Assembly: GCA_013349295.1 (NCBI GenBank)
Contig: DUZW01000010.1
Location: 1 to 64,000, forward strand
From: Deltaproteobacteria bacterium
GTDB taxonomy: Bacteria > Desulfobacterota > Desulfobulbia > Desulfobulbales > Desulfurivibrionaceae
Length of the DNA: 64,000 nt
Direction of reading: 5' to 3'
Below are positions 1 through 10,375 of this stretch, one piece after another. The position numbers were made by a program, and so were the translations under genes. Each line of letters begins with the position of its first letter. Within the stretch, counting starts at the first letter, position 1. The notes under the pieces are model-generated. The model searched no databases. It was not told the origin of the DNA and saw only the letters and a program-made list of their open reading frames with translations.

Positions 1-1077
1 AGCATACTGGCCAATATCCAGGGAGGGCGCCCTGTCGATCTTATTGACCACCACCACGACCTTCTTGTCCGCGGCCACCTCATACAGGGTATGATCTTCG
101 GCCTGCAAACCTTCCGCCCCGTCAAGAACCAGCAAAACCAGATCCGCCTCTCCCAGTTTTTTCCGGGCGCGGCGGATTCCGATTTCCTCCACCGCCTCAA
201 CGGTTTCCCGGATGCCGGCCGTATCGACAATGCGTACCGGCACGCCCTTGATGTCCAGACACTCTTCAATGGTGTCTCGGGTGGTTCCGGGAATTTCCGT
301 GACTATGGCCCGGTCTTCCCGAAGAAGACAATTGAGCAGACTGGATTTTCCGACATTGGGCCTGCCGAGAATGACCACGGAGATCCCTTCCCTGATGACC
401 TTCCCCCCATCCGCCCTGGCCAGCAATAACGCAAGAGGTTCCAGCACCTCCCGCGCCAGTCTGGCCTGCAGCCCTTGGGTGTCGAGGATCTCCACCTCCT
501 CATCAGGAAAGTCGATGGCCACCTCCATGATAGCACGAACAGCGACCAGTGCGTCACGAATTTTCCAGATCTCTTCATGCAACCCCCCGCGCAGCTGATT
601 CACCGCAAGGTTGGCGCCTTCTTTGGTTTTGGCGACCAACAGCTCGGCAACCGCCTCGGCCTGGGTCAAATCGATCCGGCCATTGAGAAAGGCCCGCTTG
701 GTGAATTCCCCAGGTTCCGCCAGACGGGTGCCAGGGAAGGTAACTATCTGGGAAAGGATTTCCTGCAGCAGCAGATAACTGCCGTGGCCGTGGATTTCCA
801 CCACATCTTCCCGGGTATAGGTCTGCGGCGCCCGCATGTACACGGCCAAAACCTCGTCAATGACCGCCCGGGTTTTCGGCTGGACAACGGCCCCATAATA
901 GAGCTTGTGGCTTATGAAATTGTGCGTGGGGTTTTTCGGTTGAAAAAGCTGCTGGAGGATTGCCAGGGACCGGGGGCCGCTCACCCGGATAATACCGATA
1001 CCGCCGGCGCCGGGCGGCGTTGCTATGGCGGCAATGGTCGCCTCGTTGAAATCCGAGTAATCACGCATACCAGTCAT
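1..1077 (-). CDS. mnmE: tRNA modification GTPase MnmE (TrmE), 3' end outside window
   Basis: Reverse-strand translation begins MTGMRDYSDFNEATIAAIATPPGAGGIGIIRVSG and contains the GTPase motifs GRPNVGKSSLLN and NKID; open at the window edge, so absent from the ORF track. Confidence 0.93.
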   Translation of the reverse strand, partial: MTGMRDYSDFNEATIAAIATPPGAGGIGIIRVSGPRSLAILQQLFQPKNPTHNFISHKLYYGAVVQPKTRAVIDEVLAVYMRAPQTYTREDVVEIHGHGSYLLLQEILSQIVTFPGTRLAEPGEFTKRAFLNGRIDLTQAEAVAELLVAKTKEGANLAVNQLRGGLHEEIWKIRDALVAVRAIMEVAIDFPDEEVEILDTQGLQARLAREVLEPLALLLARADGGKVIREGISVVILGRPNVGKSSLLNCLLREDRAIVTEIPGTTRDTIEECLDIKGVPVRIVDTAGIRETVEAVEEIGIRRARKKLGEADLVLLVLDGAEGLQAEDHTLYEVAADKKVVVVVNKIDRAPSLDIGQYA

Positions 1078-1259
1078 TCCTTGCCTTATGAAATCCGGCG
1101 GCTCCACCGGACAGCGCCAAGCCGGACTGACCCGGCAGACTGGTCATGCAGATGAATAACGCACCACGATCACAACGATTACCGCACTCTCATCATCCGC
1201 GGAATACGGCAAAGCACCTGTCGGTTACAAGGCTGCCCTGTCTTTTACCTTTCGGAGAA

Positions 1260-2129
1260 TTACTCTTGGCTCTTTTCTCCGCCTTTCTTTTTCCTTGGCG
1301 AACGCCGTCGACCTTTCCCCGGCAGATAGATGAGCACTTTTTTAAACAAGCCCTCTCCGACACTGCGGCTTCTGATCTCGGTATCGTCCTGCAGGGCCAT
1401 GTGCACCATGCGTCTTTCCGCAGGATTGATGGCGGGAATGGTTCTGGTCTTACCGGTTTCCTTGACTTCCTGGGCAAGACGCACGGCCCGTGCTTGGAGC
1501 TCTCCCATCCTGTTCTCCCGAAATCCGGCAGCATCGAGGGAAAAAAGAACCTTTTGCGGAAATTTTCTGGTGATGATCTTGCGCATCACATACTGGAGAC
1601 CATCAAGGGTCTGGCCCTCCGGCCCGACAAGAATCTCGACAAACTCCCCGGTGATCTTGGCATGGACCTTGTTGTTCTGATCCTGCTCAATGCTGATTTC
1701 CGACGGGCAGCCCATGAGCTCCAGAATCTTGGCGATATCCGCCCGGATCGACTCCATTTCCTCGGGGGTGACAGGATCCCCCACCACCTCTTCCTGTTCA
1801 TCGGCGTCCCCAGAACGTTCAGGTCTGGCCTTTGGCGCACTCGCTTTCTTTTCCGACGGTTTCTTGTCCGAGGCCGGTCGTTCAGGCCTGGCTTTTGGCG
1901 TGCTTACTTTTTTATCCGAAGCCGCAGCCGGAAGCTTCTGCTCATGCCCGCCCTCTTTCTTGAGAGACACCTGCACTGCCGCCTTTTTCCGACCCAACCC
2001 GAAAATACCGGTGGAACCGGTGGAGATTATGCGGATATCAAGCTCTTCCCGCGCTACATTAAGAGCCATACAGGCATTGCCGATAGCCTCTTCAACATCC
2101 GTTCCCTTATATTCCATCTTGGCAGACAT
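1260..2129 (-). CDS. jag: Jag/KhpB-type RNA-binding protein (Jag_N, KH, R3H)
   Basis: N-terminus MEYKGTDVEEAIGNACMALNVAREELDIRIISTGSTGIFGLGRKKA is Jag_N-like; C-terminal R3H-like region; sits next to yidC. Confidence 0.92.
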   Translation of the reverse strand: MSAKMEYKGTDVEEAIGNACMALNVAREELDIRIISTGSTGIFGLGRKKAAVQVSLKKEGGHEQKLPAAASDKKVSTPKARPERPASDKKPSEKKASAPKARPERSGDADEQEEVVGDPVTPEEMESIRADIAKILELMGCPSEISIEQDQNNKVHAKITGEFVEILVGPEGQTLDGLQYVMRKIITRKFPQKVLFSLDAAGFRENRMGELQARAVRLAQEVKETGKTRTIPAINPAERRMVHMALQDDTEIRSRSVGEGLFKKVLIYLPGKGRRRSPRKKKGGEKSQE

Positions 2130-2236
2130 CGTGTAATTCCTCCGTCTCAGGCGATATTTCTCTGACAGCCCGGCTATTCTCTTTGCAAGTGTGTCCAGGG
2201 GCCGTCCGTACCGCGCTACTTAAAATTCATTCTGTT

Positions 2237-3880
2237 TTACGCAGTCTCATGCCGATTAACAAGGTATTGTTGACCAATGGACAGCAGGTTGTTCACAAAC
2301 CAGTACAAGACCAGACCTGAAGCAAAATTCAAGAACATGAAGGTAAAGATTACCGGCATGAACATCATGACCTTCTGCTGGGTGGGATCCCCGGTGGACG
2401 GGGTCATTTTCTGCTGGAGAAACATGGTTGCCCCCATCAGCAGAGTCAGCACCGGAATGCCCCCGACAAACGGGAGATTAAAACCAATCGACAAACGATC
2501 CGGCGCGGACAGATCAGTGATCCACAGAAAAAAAGGCGCGTGCCGCAGCTCGATGGTCTGGAGCAGAACCTTATACAGCGCGAAAAAAACCGGGATCTGT
2601 ATGACCATGGGCAAACAACCGCCCACCGGATTTACCTTATAGGTCTGATAGAGCTTGATCATCTCCTGCTGCTGCAGTTGCTTGTCGTCCTTGAATTTCT
2701 CACGCAGCTTGGCCATCTTCGGCTGTAGCTTCTGCATGGTCTTCATGGATTTCATCCCTTTCTGGGAAACAGGCCAGAAAAGAAGCTTAATCAAGACCGT
2801 TACCAGAATAATGGCCAATCCATAGTTACCCACATATCCATGAAGAAAATTGAGCAGATAGAGGGTCGGCTTGGCCATCACATCAAACCAGCCGAAGTTT
2901 ATGCTGCGCTCCAGCTCGTGCCCGGCCGATTTGAGCGCCCCCATGGTCTTCGGTCCGAAATACACCGAGTAGCTGTACTGCTGACGCTGGCCAGGCTGAA
3001 TGACATCGCTGGCGCCGGCCAGCACCGTGTTTACCCTGTTATCATCCTGTAAGGTAAAATTGGCGGTATGCTGTTCACCTGTGCGCGGGACAATGCCGCA
3101 GAAAAAATAATTATCCTCGTAAGCCGCCCAGCCGATCTTGCCGGTGAAGCTTTTGCTCCCCTTTTTCAGGTCGTCTGAGTTGATTTCCTCCAGCACCCCA
3201 TCGCGCAATACGGCAGGTCCGACAAATACCATCTGCGTCTCATTGCTGAACGGCCGGTTATCAAGGGTCAGATAGGGCGCGCCCTGCAGGGGGGTTGCCG
3301 TGGGATTGACCACATCAATGGTCAGCTCCACCAGATACTGTTGCTCAAGGAACCGCATGGTCCGAACAATCTCAAGACCAGAGGACAACTTCCCTCGCAT
3401 GGTAAGGGTTACGTCGCCGCCTTGCTCCTGCGTAATCGGGGCAGACTCATACACCACCGGAGGGATATTTCCCGGCTCAACCCCCCAGGAAAAATTCAGA
3501 GGGAGATTGTCGCCACTTTTGGGCCGAAGAAGCTCTTTGTTCCCGGAATCCTTTGCAAAGTCCTCCCGGTAATTTTTCAATCGAAAACTTTTCACCATGC
3601 CGCCCGTCTCCGTCACCACAGCCGAGTATAGACTGGTGGTCACAGGGATATCGCGCCCTTGCCTGACAACAGCATCGGCAGGCACGACAGTCGACAGACT
3701 TGCCGCGGCAACGGGAGCCGGGCCGTTAGCGACGCTTTTCTCCTCGGCTTTGCCGTTTTCTGGGGAAGGAGCAACGATACTTTCCGTGACCGGAGAGGGA
3801 GAGGGCACAAAAAAATACTGATAACCAAGCAAAATAGCCAACGAAAGAAAAATGGCCAAAAAAATTCTCTGTGTATCCAT
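2237..3880 (-). CDS. yidC: Membrane protein insertase YidC
   Basis: MDTQRIFLAIFLSLAILLGYQYFF start, large periplasmic domain, C-terminal GNYGLAIILVTVLIKLLFWPVSQKGMKSMKTMQKLQPKM. The start inside the ORF-track ORF is preferred. Confidence 0.96.
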   Translation of the reverse strand: MDTQRIFLAIFLSLAILLGYQYFFVPSPSPVTESIVAPSPENGKAEEKSVANGPAPVAAASLSTVVPADAVVRQGRDIPVTTSLYSAVVTETGGMVKSFRLKNYREDFAKDSGNKELLRPKSGDNLPLNFSWGVEPGNIPPVVYESAPITQEQGGDVTLTMRGKLSSGLEIVRTMRFLEQQYLVELTIDVVNPTATPLQGAPYLTLDNRPFSNETQMVFVGPAVLRDGVLEEINSDDLKKGSKSFTGKIGWAAYEDNYFFCGIVPRTGEQHTANFTLQDDNRVNTVLAGASDVIQPGQRQQYSYSVYFGPKTMGALKSAGHELERSINFGWFDVMAKPTLYLLNFLHGYVGNYGLAIILVTVLIKLLFWPVSQKGMKSMKTMQKLQPKMAKLREKFKDDKQLQQQEMIKLYQTYKVNPVGGCLPMVIQIPVFFALYKVLLQTIELRHAPFFLWITDLSAPDRLSIGFNLPFVGGIPVLTLLMGATMFLQQKMTPSTGDPTQQKVMMFMPVIFTFMFLNFASGLVLYWFVNNLLSIGQQYLVNRHETA

Positions 3881-3958
3881 GAAATCAATCCTTGTCAGGC
3901 TCTTTTCTATTATTTGGATGCAGGCCTGAAGCATCCGGATAACGCCATCAGCCCTTTC

Positions 3959-4177
3959 CTAAAAAGATTTGTTCACCGGATCAAACCCGCCGGGATGAAA
4001 AGGATGACAACGGAGAAGGCGACGCAAGGCGAGATACAGACCACGAACAATCCCGTGGTGGGCAAGAGCCTCTATGGCATACTGTGAACAGGTGGGAGAA
4101 AAACGGCAGGACGGCGCAAAAAGTGGAGAGATACACAGCTGGTAACACCGTATCAGGGCAATGAAAAAATTTTTCAC
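3959..4177 (-). CDS. yidD: Membrane protein insertion efficiency factor YidD
   Basis: 72 aa, [35 protein letters not shown]; between yidC and rnpA. Confidence 0.95.
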   Translation of the reverse strand: MKNFFIALIRCYQLCISPLFAPSCRFSPTCSQYAIEALAHHGIVRGLYLALRRLLRCHPFHPGGFDPVNKSF

Positions 4178-4240
4178 ATCAATCCCTTATCTGGGGAGGA
4201 GGCACCTGCCGCATTCTGAAAATATGATGACAGGAGGATA

Positions 4241-4627
4241 TCACGAGACTTTCAACACCCCTTCTCCCGGATCTGTTTTCCTCCCACCACCCTTACGCCG
4301 GGCAAGAAGCGCTCGAACAAACGCTTCAACCTCCCGAGGAGAATCTGGAACAAACCCGGACCGCACTGCAAAAACAACGTCAGAGTGAGGCTCAAAAAAA
4401 TCTTGATTATGACGGAAAAATTCCCGAATTATCCTTTTGATCCTGTTGCGCTGAACCGCCAGTCTTACTCCGTGCACGCTTATTCCCAGCCTGTTGCTTG
4501 AAGTGCGGTTTGGCAAATAAATCAGACTGAAATTCTGACCACGCACCCTTTTTCCCTGGTCGTACACCAACTTGTACTGCCAGGGCTTGAGCAGCAGCTT
4601 GGCCTTGGGAAGGGCCTGAGCTTTCAT
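4241..4627 (-). CDS. rnpA: Ribonuclease P protein component
   Basis: Contains GISVHGVRLAVQRNRIKRIIREFFR (RnpA motif); conserved yidD-rnpA-rpmH order. Confidence 0.94.
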   Translation of the reverse strand: MKAQALPKAKLLLKPWQYKLVYDQGKRVRGQNFSLIYLPNRTSSNRLGISVHGVRLAVQRNRIKRIIREFFRHNQDFFEPHSDVVFAVRSGFVPDSPREVEAFVRALLARRKGGGRKTDPGEGVLKVS

Positions 4628-4661
4628 ACATTAAGAACGGTGCTTCTCATCCGGGAAAGGA

Positions 4662-4799
4662 CTAAACGGTCAGCCGTTTACGGCCCTTGGCCCGACGACG
4701 ATTGATGACGGCCCGCCCGTTCTTTGTCTGCATTCTGGCCCTGAAGCCATGGGTCCGGTGCCTTTTGAGGTTGCTGGGCTGAAAAGTTCTCTTGCTCAT
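4662..4799 (-). CDS. rpmH: 50S ribosomal protein L34
   Basis: Reverse-strand translation [45 protein letters not shown] (45 aa); below the ORF-track length cutoff. Confidence 0.97.
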   Translation of the reverse strand: MSKRTFQPSNLKRHRTHGFRARMQTKNGRAVINRRRAKGRKRLTV

Positions 4800-4998
4800 G
4801 ATCTTCTTCCTTTTTCTCTTCTGTTACGGCCTCTAATTGGCCGGCCTCTCATTTTTTTTGCTGTCTTGCAGCAGCTGGAGCCTTGCGTCACAAACCCTCA
4901 CGGAAACAACCCGCCTGATCGCAAACAAATCCGTCCAGCAACAAAGCTCGCTATATTACCCAGAGCAGTACGACATGTCAAACATTTTCCCAAGATGG

Positions 4999-6303
4999 TT
5001 ACTGCTCCGAAGATTCCTTGTCAAGACCGAACAACTGCCGGACAAAATCCAGCTTGAGTTGCGGATTGTCATGGGGAGCAGTATTTTTCAGGAAAACCAT
5101 GGGATCATGCAGCAATTTATTGACAATGGCATTGGCCAGCATCTCCACAGAACGCCGTTCGTTTTCCGAAAGAGATTTCAACATGCCCAGGGTTTTCGCA
5201 ACTTCTGCCTCACGGATAGCGTTGGCTTTTTGCCTTATGGCCGTGATGGTTGGGGCAAGCTCCATCCCTTCAAGCCATTGCCCAAACTTGACCACTTCCG
5301 CGGCGACAATGCCTTCCGCCCGCATCGCTTCCTTTTCCCGCTCCGCCTTGTTCACGTCAACCACGTTTTTCAGATCGTCGATATCATAGAGATAGACATT
5401 ATCCAAGTCATTGAGTTCCGGATCAAGATCGCGCGGCACCGCGATATCAATAAGAAAGAGCGGCCTGTTTTTCCGCTGCCGCATCAGCGGCTTCACCTCA
5501 TCCTTACGAAGGATCAGGTCGGTAGCCCCGGTGGAGCTGATCAGGATATCAACCTCCGCCAGCTGGGTAGTCAACTCGGCCAAGCCTACCGCGGTACCAT
5601 TAAACTCCCGGGCCAGCTTGGCCGCCCGCTCCACGGTCCGGTTGGCCACGATTACCCGGCCGATCCCCTGTTTGACCAGATGCTCGGCCGCCAGTTCGGC
5701 CATCTCCCCGGCCCCCACCAAAAGAACAGCCTTGTCCTGGAGGTTTCCAAAGATTTTTTTTGCCAGCTGTACCGCCGCGTAACTGATGGAAACCGCGCTG
5801 CCGCCGATATTTGTTTCGGTTCGAACTCTTTTGGCCACGGAAAATGATTTGTGCAACAGCCGGTTCAGAATGGCGCCGGTAGTTTTCTGCTCCACCGCTT
5901 CGCGGTATGCCTGCTTTAATTGTCCCAGGATCTGGGGCTCCCCCACTACCATGGAATCAAGACTGGCCGCCACATTGTACAGATGCGCGACCGCATCCTT
6001 GCCCTGATACAGATAGCTGTACTGCTGGGCTTCGCTATCGGCAAGCCCGCTCTTGGCAAACAGAAAACCGCGCACCGCCACCGCTGCGGCGGCCGGGTCG
6101 CTTGCCACAAAAATCACCTCCACCCGGTTACAGGTAGAAAGAAAGCAGCATTCACGGCAACCTTCGATACCCATCAACGTCAGCAGCGGCCCGGCGCAAT
6201 CCCCGGAAAAAGCCAGCTTCTCCCGCACCGCCACCGGAGCTGTCTTATGATTCACGCCGATGATGACGATGCTCTCAGCCAACATAGGAATGCACTCCCC
6301 CAA
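4999..6303 (-). CDS. hemA: Glutamyl-tRNA reductase
   Basis: IIGVNHKTAPVAVREKLAFS, CFLSTCNRVEV, VGEPQILGQLKQAYREA motifs. Confidence 0.96.
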   Translation of the reverse strand: MGECIPMLAESIVIIGVNHKTAPVAVREKLAFSGDCAGPLLTLMGIEGCRECCFLSTCNRVEVIFVASDPAAAAVAVRGFLFAKSGLADSEAQQYSYLYQGKDAVAHLYNVAASLDSMVVGEPQILGQLKQAYREAVEQKTTGAILNRLLHKSFSVAKRVRTETNIGGSAVSISYAAVQLAKKIFGNLQDKAVLLVGAGEMAELAAEHLVKQGIGRVIVANRTVERAAKLAREFNGTAVGLAELTTQLAEVDILISSTGATDLILRKDEVKPLMRQRKNRPLFLIDIAVPRDLDPELNDLDNVYLYDIDDLKNVVDVNKAEREKEAMRAEGIVAAEVVKFGQWLEGMELAPTITAIRQKANAIREAEVAKTLGMLKSLSENERRSVEMLANAIVNKLLHDPMVFLKNTAPHDNPQLKLDFVRQLFGLDKESSEQ

Positions 6304-7090
6304 GCAAATATGTTACACCCCAGAGGGTGAAAAGCACCGCGCCAAACCCGACAATGGCCATGATCGCCGCCCGCCTGCGCCGCCAGCCCATGGTGAGCCT
6401 CTGATGCAGGATAGCCGCATAGATGAGCCAGGTAATGAGCGACCAGGTTTCCTTGGGATCCCACTGCCAGTATGCCCCCCAGGCCTGCTTTGCCCACGCG
6501 GAACCGGTGATGATCCCCAGGGTCAGCAAAAGAAAACCCAGGGCCAGACAATGCTGATTCAGATTATCAAGGGCCTCCAGAGAGGGCAACCGGCTGTAAA
6601 ATATCCCGAATTTTTTCTTCTTGATCTCCCTCTCCAGGAGAAGGTACATGACCCCGCCACAGAAGGCCATGGCCATGAAACCATTGGCCATAATGGCGAT
6701 GCTGGCATGTACCGGAAGCCAGTTGCTCCTGAGGGCCGGAGGCAAAGGCGCCATTTCCTGGGAGGAAAAGGCGGCGATCAGCATCAGGAGAGAAATAAGC
6801 GGCGAAACAAATACACCGAAATTTTTCACCCGATACCGCCACCAGAAAGACAAAAAAGCCCAGGTCATCGACCAGGCAAAAAAAGAAACCGCCTCATGGT
6901 TGCTGGTAAGTGGGGTATGCCCTGCGGCGAGATACCGGGCGACAAAATAAACGGTATGCAGAATGCCACCGGCAAAAAGAATTGCCCGGGCAACGGCCCG
7001 CACCTGTTTCTTCTGGGAGAGAAAATGGGCCACATACACTGCTGTGGCCAGGAGATACAGATACAGGGTGAGTTGAAAAAACAAAGTCAT
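6275..7090 (-). CDS. ccsA: Cytochrome c biogenesis protein CcsA/ResC-like (WWD domain)
   Basis: Polytopic membrane protein with GAYWQWDPKETWSLITWLIYAAILH (WWD motif); adjacent to hemA. Confidence 0.9.
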   Translation of the reverse strand: MTLFFQLTLYLYLLATAVYVAHFLSQKKQVRAVARAILFAGGILHTVYFVARYLAAGHTPLTSNHEAVSFFAWSMTWAFLSFWWRYRVKNFGVFVSPLISLLMLIAAFSSQEMAPLPPALRSNWLPVHASIAIMANGFMAMAFCGGVMYLLLEREIKKKKFGIFYSRLPSLEALDNLNQHCLALGFLLLTLGIITGSAWAKQAWGAYWQWDPKETWSLITWLIYAAILHQRLTMGWRRRRAAIMAIVGFGAVLFTLWGVTYLLGGVHSYVG

Positions 7091-7205
7091 CGCGTCGCTC
7101 CTGAAGATTGTTGAAATCACAAAAAAACACGATTTCAACAGTTATTCCCTGGTAACTCTTCATTATTACGTTGCAGAGCCGTGGCCTTTTATACCCACGA
7201 GTCCG

Positions 7206-7901
7206 TCACGATTGCTGATATTCCTGCCTGGCGGCCTCCAGACAGTCAAGGGGAACATCAGGACCCAACACTTCCTGAATATGCCGGGCAAGTTTTTGCC
7301 AAAGGCCATCTTTGATCCAGACCGCCATCTCGGGGTCCGCCAGCCGGGCAAAAATCACCTTATTTTCCGAATGCGGCCTGCCGTCGGCCAAGACAGAGTC
7401 CCTCAACGCCCCAAGGATTTTCACCAATATTCCATATTCAGGACCAAACTGGATCTCCAGCATCTGACGCAGAGTGCTGGCCAACGCCGGGCTTTTTCCG
7501 GCGGTGGAAACGGAAATAGACAGATCTCCCCGGCGCGCCGTGGCCGGGAGAATGAAATTACACCATTTCGGCACATCCGCCACATTGAGCAGAATATTCC
7601 GCGCTTCCGACTCGGCATGGACGCGCTCCTGCACGACAGGGTCATCGGTGGCGGCAATAACCAGAAATGCCCCGGCCAAATCCCCTTCCTGGTACAGGCG
7701 GGGCAGCCACTCAATTGTACCAGCCCGTTGCAAAGCGAAAAGCGTCTCGCTCAACTCGGGGCTGATCACCTTGACAACAGCGCCATGGGACAGCAGCCCT
7801 TGCACCTTCCGCTCACCAACCCGCCCGCCGCCGATGACCAGGCATTGACGCCCGGCAATCTTGAGACAAACCGGAAAATATTGAGGATTATCCGCGAGCA
7901 A
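7206..7901 (-). CDS. Precorrin-2 dehydrogenase / sirohydrochlorin ferrochelatase-like (CysG N-terminal/Met8)
   Basis: FPVCLKIAGRQCLVIGGGRVGERKVQGLLSHGAVVKVISPE Rossmann start; NVADVPKWCNFILPATARRGDLSISVSTAGKSPALA. Confidence 0.92.
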   Translation of the reverse strand: MLADNPQYFPVCLKIAGRQCLVIGGGRVGERKVQGLLSHGAVVKVISPELSETLFALQRAGTIEWLPRLYQEGDLAGAFLVIAATDDPVVQERVHAESEARNILLNVADVPKWCNFILPATARRGDLSISVSTAGKSPALASTLRQMLEIQFGPEYGILVKILGALRDSVLADGRPHSENKVIFARLADPEMAVWIKDGLWQKLARHIQEVLGPDVPLDCLEAARQEYQQS

Positions 7902-8520
7902 GGAGTTCCACCCTTACCTGTCCGGCGAGCGCCGCGGCAAAACGATGCGCATCATCACCGGTCCCGACATTGGCCCCATAATGCATGGGCACCGCGATCT
8001 TCGGTCCGATAACGATGGCCGCCCGGGCCGCTTCCTCGGAGGTCATCACATAGGTGCCGCTCACAGGCAGCAGAGCGATATCCGCCCGAATATTTTTCAT
8101 TTCCGGAATATAATCGGTATCACCGGCATGGTAAAGCCGCACTCCCTCAACGGTGAGAATAAACCCCAGCCAGCTGTTGCCCTGGGGATGAAACTCTTTA
8201 TCGAGATTGTACGCAGGAACCGCTTCGATCATAACGCCTTCCACCTCCCGACGTTCTCCCGGGGCAAGGATCATAATCTTGCCTTTAAGTTTTGCCGCAG
8301 CCTGTGTTTCGGTAACAATGTAGGTGGAGGGCTGCTGGATCTTGAGGACATCCGCGGGAGAGCAATGGTCGTAATGCGCATGGGTGATACAGATGATATC
8401 GGCAGGGGGCAAGCCCGCGCCCAGCTGGAAGGGGTCGAAATAAATAATCTTGCCCCCGGCCCGCAACAGAAAGGCGTCATGGCCGAGCCACTGAAGATTC
8501 TTGAAAACTTTCTCTACCAT
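7888..8520 (-). CDS. MBL-fold metallo-hydrolase (UlaG-like)
   Basis: CITHAHYDHCSPADV (HxHxDH), YHAGDTDYIPEMKN. Confidence 0.85.
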   Translation of the reverse strand: MVEKVFKNLQWLGHDAFLLRAGGKIIYFDPFQLGAGLPPADIICITHAHYDHCSPADVLKIQQPSTYIVTETQAAAKLKGKIMILAPGERREVEGVMIEAVPAYNLDKEFHPQGNSWLGFILTVEGVRLYHAGDTDYIPEMKNIRADIALLPVSGTYVMTSEEAARAAIVIGPKIAVPMHYGANVGTGDDAHRFAAALAGQVRVELLARG

Positions 8521-8627
8521 AAACCCCGTTCCTAATTTTTCCCCAGACAGTCCTATAATCAATTTGACACGTTCCGCAATCTATTATAGTACATAACCGT
8601 ACAATTTTCCTGCAGAACTTAGGAGCC

Positions 8628-8667
8628 GTCACGAAATAACCACCTACCTATCCAACCATTTCGTGAC
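8628..8667. repeat. Inverted repeat GTCACGAAAT...ATTTCGTGAC
   Basis: Perfect 10-bp arms; related left arm (CCGTCACRAAATAA) also at 12248. Confidence 0.7.
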
Positions 8668-8785
8668 AGATCATTCCGCCGTTAACACCACTGCCGTTTT
8701 ATCATGCAACTGACGGCATTATTTCGCCGCAGCAGCGACTGCGGCAACGGTTTTGCCGGTAACCCCCTGACCCACGAGATACCTC

Positions 8786-9181
8786 ATGCCGACAGGAACC
8801 TTTACCGTTCCCACCTCCGAAACCAGACAGTTTTTCGACATCACCCACCAGGTGCAAAAGGCCGTGACCGCAAGCGGCATACATGACGGCATCTGCCATG
8901 TATACAACCCGCATACCACCGCCGGGTTGACCATCAACGAAGGAGCAGACCCCGCGGTGCAGGCTGATATCCTTGCCGCCCTGGAAAAAATCGTGCCGCC
9001 GAATCTTCCATACCAACACCGGGAAGGCAATTCTCCGGCCCATGTCATGGCCTCGCTTGTAGGCAGCTCGGTGACGGTATTCATTGAGAGTGGCCGACTC
9101 CGGCTTGGCACCTGGCAGAAAATCTTTTTCTGTGAGTTTGACGGACCCCGTTCCCGCAAGGTTTTTTGGCGGATTGCCTAG
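8786..9181 (+). CDS. YjbQ-family secondary thiamine-phosphate synthase-like protein
   Basis: FFDITHQVQKAVTASGIHDGICHVYNPHTTAGLTINEGADPAVQADIL; GTWQKIFFCEFDGPRSRKV. Confidence 0.9.
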   Translation: MPTGTFTVPTSETRQFFDITHQVQKAVTASGIHDGICHVYNPHTTAGLTINEGADPAVQADILAALEKIVPPNLPYQHREGNSPAHVMASLVGSSVTVFIESGRLRLGTWQKIFFCEFDGPRSRKVFWRIA

Positions 9182-9210
9182 CCATTCATGCCTCGGGGCA
9201 CTGAAAAAGA

Positions 9211-9951
9211 TCAAGACCTTACTATGCGCAACAACTCCCTCTCCCGCAGGCGCACATACTGGAGAAGCATTTCTTCTTCTCCCTTGCTAAGGTCAAAAAA
9301 AATGCCATAGCAATATTTTTTATTGTTTCCCCGGGTTACCCGCATTACTTTTGCCTTACCGATGTTCATGTAGATGCCGGCACTCACCCCGGTTCCAGTG
9401 CCGGGAAAAAACACCGCCAGATCAAGAAGAATATCCCCTGGCTCAAGAGGAGAATACCTGTCCGTGCATACGAACATTCCGTTGGCGCTGACATCAACAA
9501 CCTGAAACCCTTGGCATATTTCGTTGTTATGCGTGAACATAACCGTGCTGCCGCCGGGCACGCCCACCCGATAGTCCGACCGGCGCTGCAGGCGGAACAG
9601 GGTTGAGGGAAATTCGGTAAAGATACTGCTTTCGGTGGTGTGCGTCACCTGAACCCGCACCTCGTTCCAGACCATGGTTTCGTCCTTGAACAGTACATGG
9701 ATAACCTCCCGGGTTCCGGGCCAGTCAAGAGGCTTGTCAATCTCAAGCATCCGGTCATCGTATTTGACGATAACCGTCTTGGGGGACTGATAGCCTGTAT
9801 GCACCAGAGAAACGAGCTCCCTTTTTTCCCGCAACCGGTCAAGGGCCATCAGGATCAGCTCATGGGAGTCGGTGGATTGCGTCCCGTTTTCCAGGGTTAC
9901 CCACTGCTCTGACCTTTTTCCAGCACTGCGTTTACGTTTAAAAATAGTCAT
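9211..9951 (-). CDS. PilZ domain / YcgR-like c-di-GMP-binding protein
   Basis: FRLQRRSDYRVGVPGG ... VVDVSANGMFVCT PilZ-type motif. Confidence 0.8.
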   Translation of the reverse strand: MTIFKRKRSAGKRSEQWVTLENGTQSTDSHELILMALDRLREKRELVSLVHTGYQSPKTVIVKYDDRMLEIDKPLDWPGTREVIHVLFKDETMVWNEVRVQVTHTTESSIFTEFPSTLFRLQRRSDYRVGVPGGSTVMFTHNNEICQGFQVVDVSANGMFVCTDRYSPLEPGDILLDLAVFFPGTGTGVSAGIYMNIGKAKVMRVTRGNNKKYCYGIFFDLSKGEEEMLLQYVRLRERELLRIVRS

Positions 9952-9980
9952 TTTGAAAACCCAACTTACCGGAAACAGCC

Positions 9981-10226
9981 ATGAAGACCAAAAAGACCCG
10001 CTCCGCCCCCCTGACGGCAGACAACATCTGCTTTGGCCTGAACCGTGAAACAGATGAGCGTTCCCTGGCGGCATTCCTGCAACGATTCGCCGAACCAGCC
10101 TTCATGCAAACCCTCATTCCCCGTCTGGAAAAAGAAGAAATCACCTCGCTTCTTGATTTTCTTTCCCGCCTGATGCATAAGCATTGCAGCGAGAAAGAAT
10201 ACCATCGCCTTTTTCTCAAGGATTGA
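9981..10226 (+). CDS. Small hypothetical protein (81 aa)
   Basis: Clean short ORF divergent from the PilZ gene, plausible protein composition. Confidence 0.6.
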   Translation: MKTKKTRSAPLTADNICFGLNRETDERSLAAFLQRFAEPAFMQTLIPRLEKEEITSLLDFLSRLMHKHCSEKEYHRLFLKD

Positions 10227-10375
10227 CGGTGTCGTTGAAATTCCGACCTTCTGCGTCATGATCGCAGCGAAATTGTATAGAGCACCAAAACGGGACACTG
10301 GACTCTTTATGGGTCAACCGATCAACTTATCATTTTATACTCATAAAACAGCATACCATCAAGGAGAGCGCACAG

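Noticed and set aside
4800-4999. Possible oriC next to rpmH
   Set aside because: Gene order is typical of the origin region, but no dnaA gene and no cluster of TTATCCACA-like boxes was seen.
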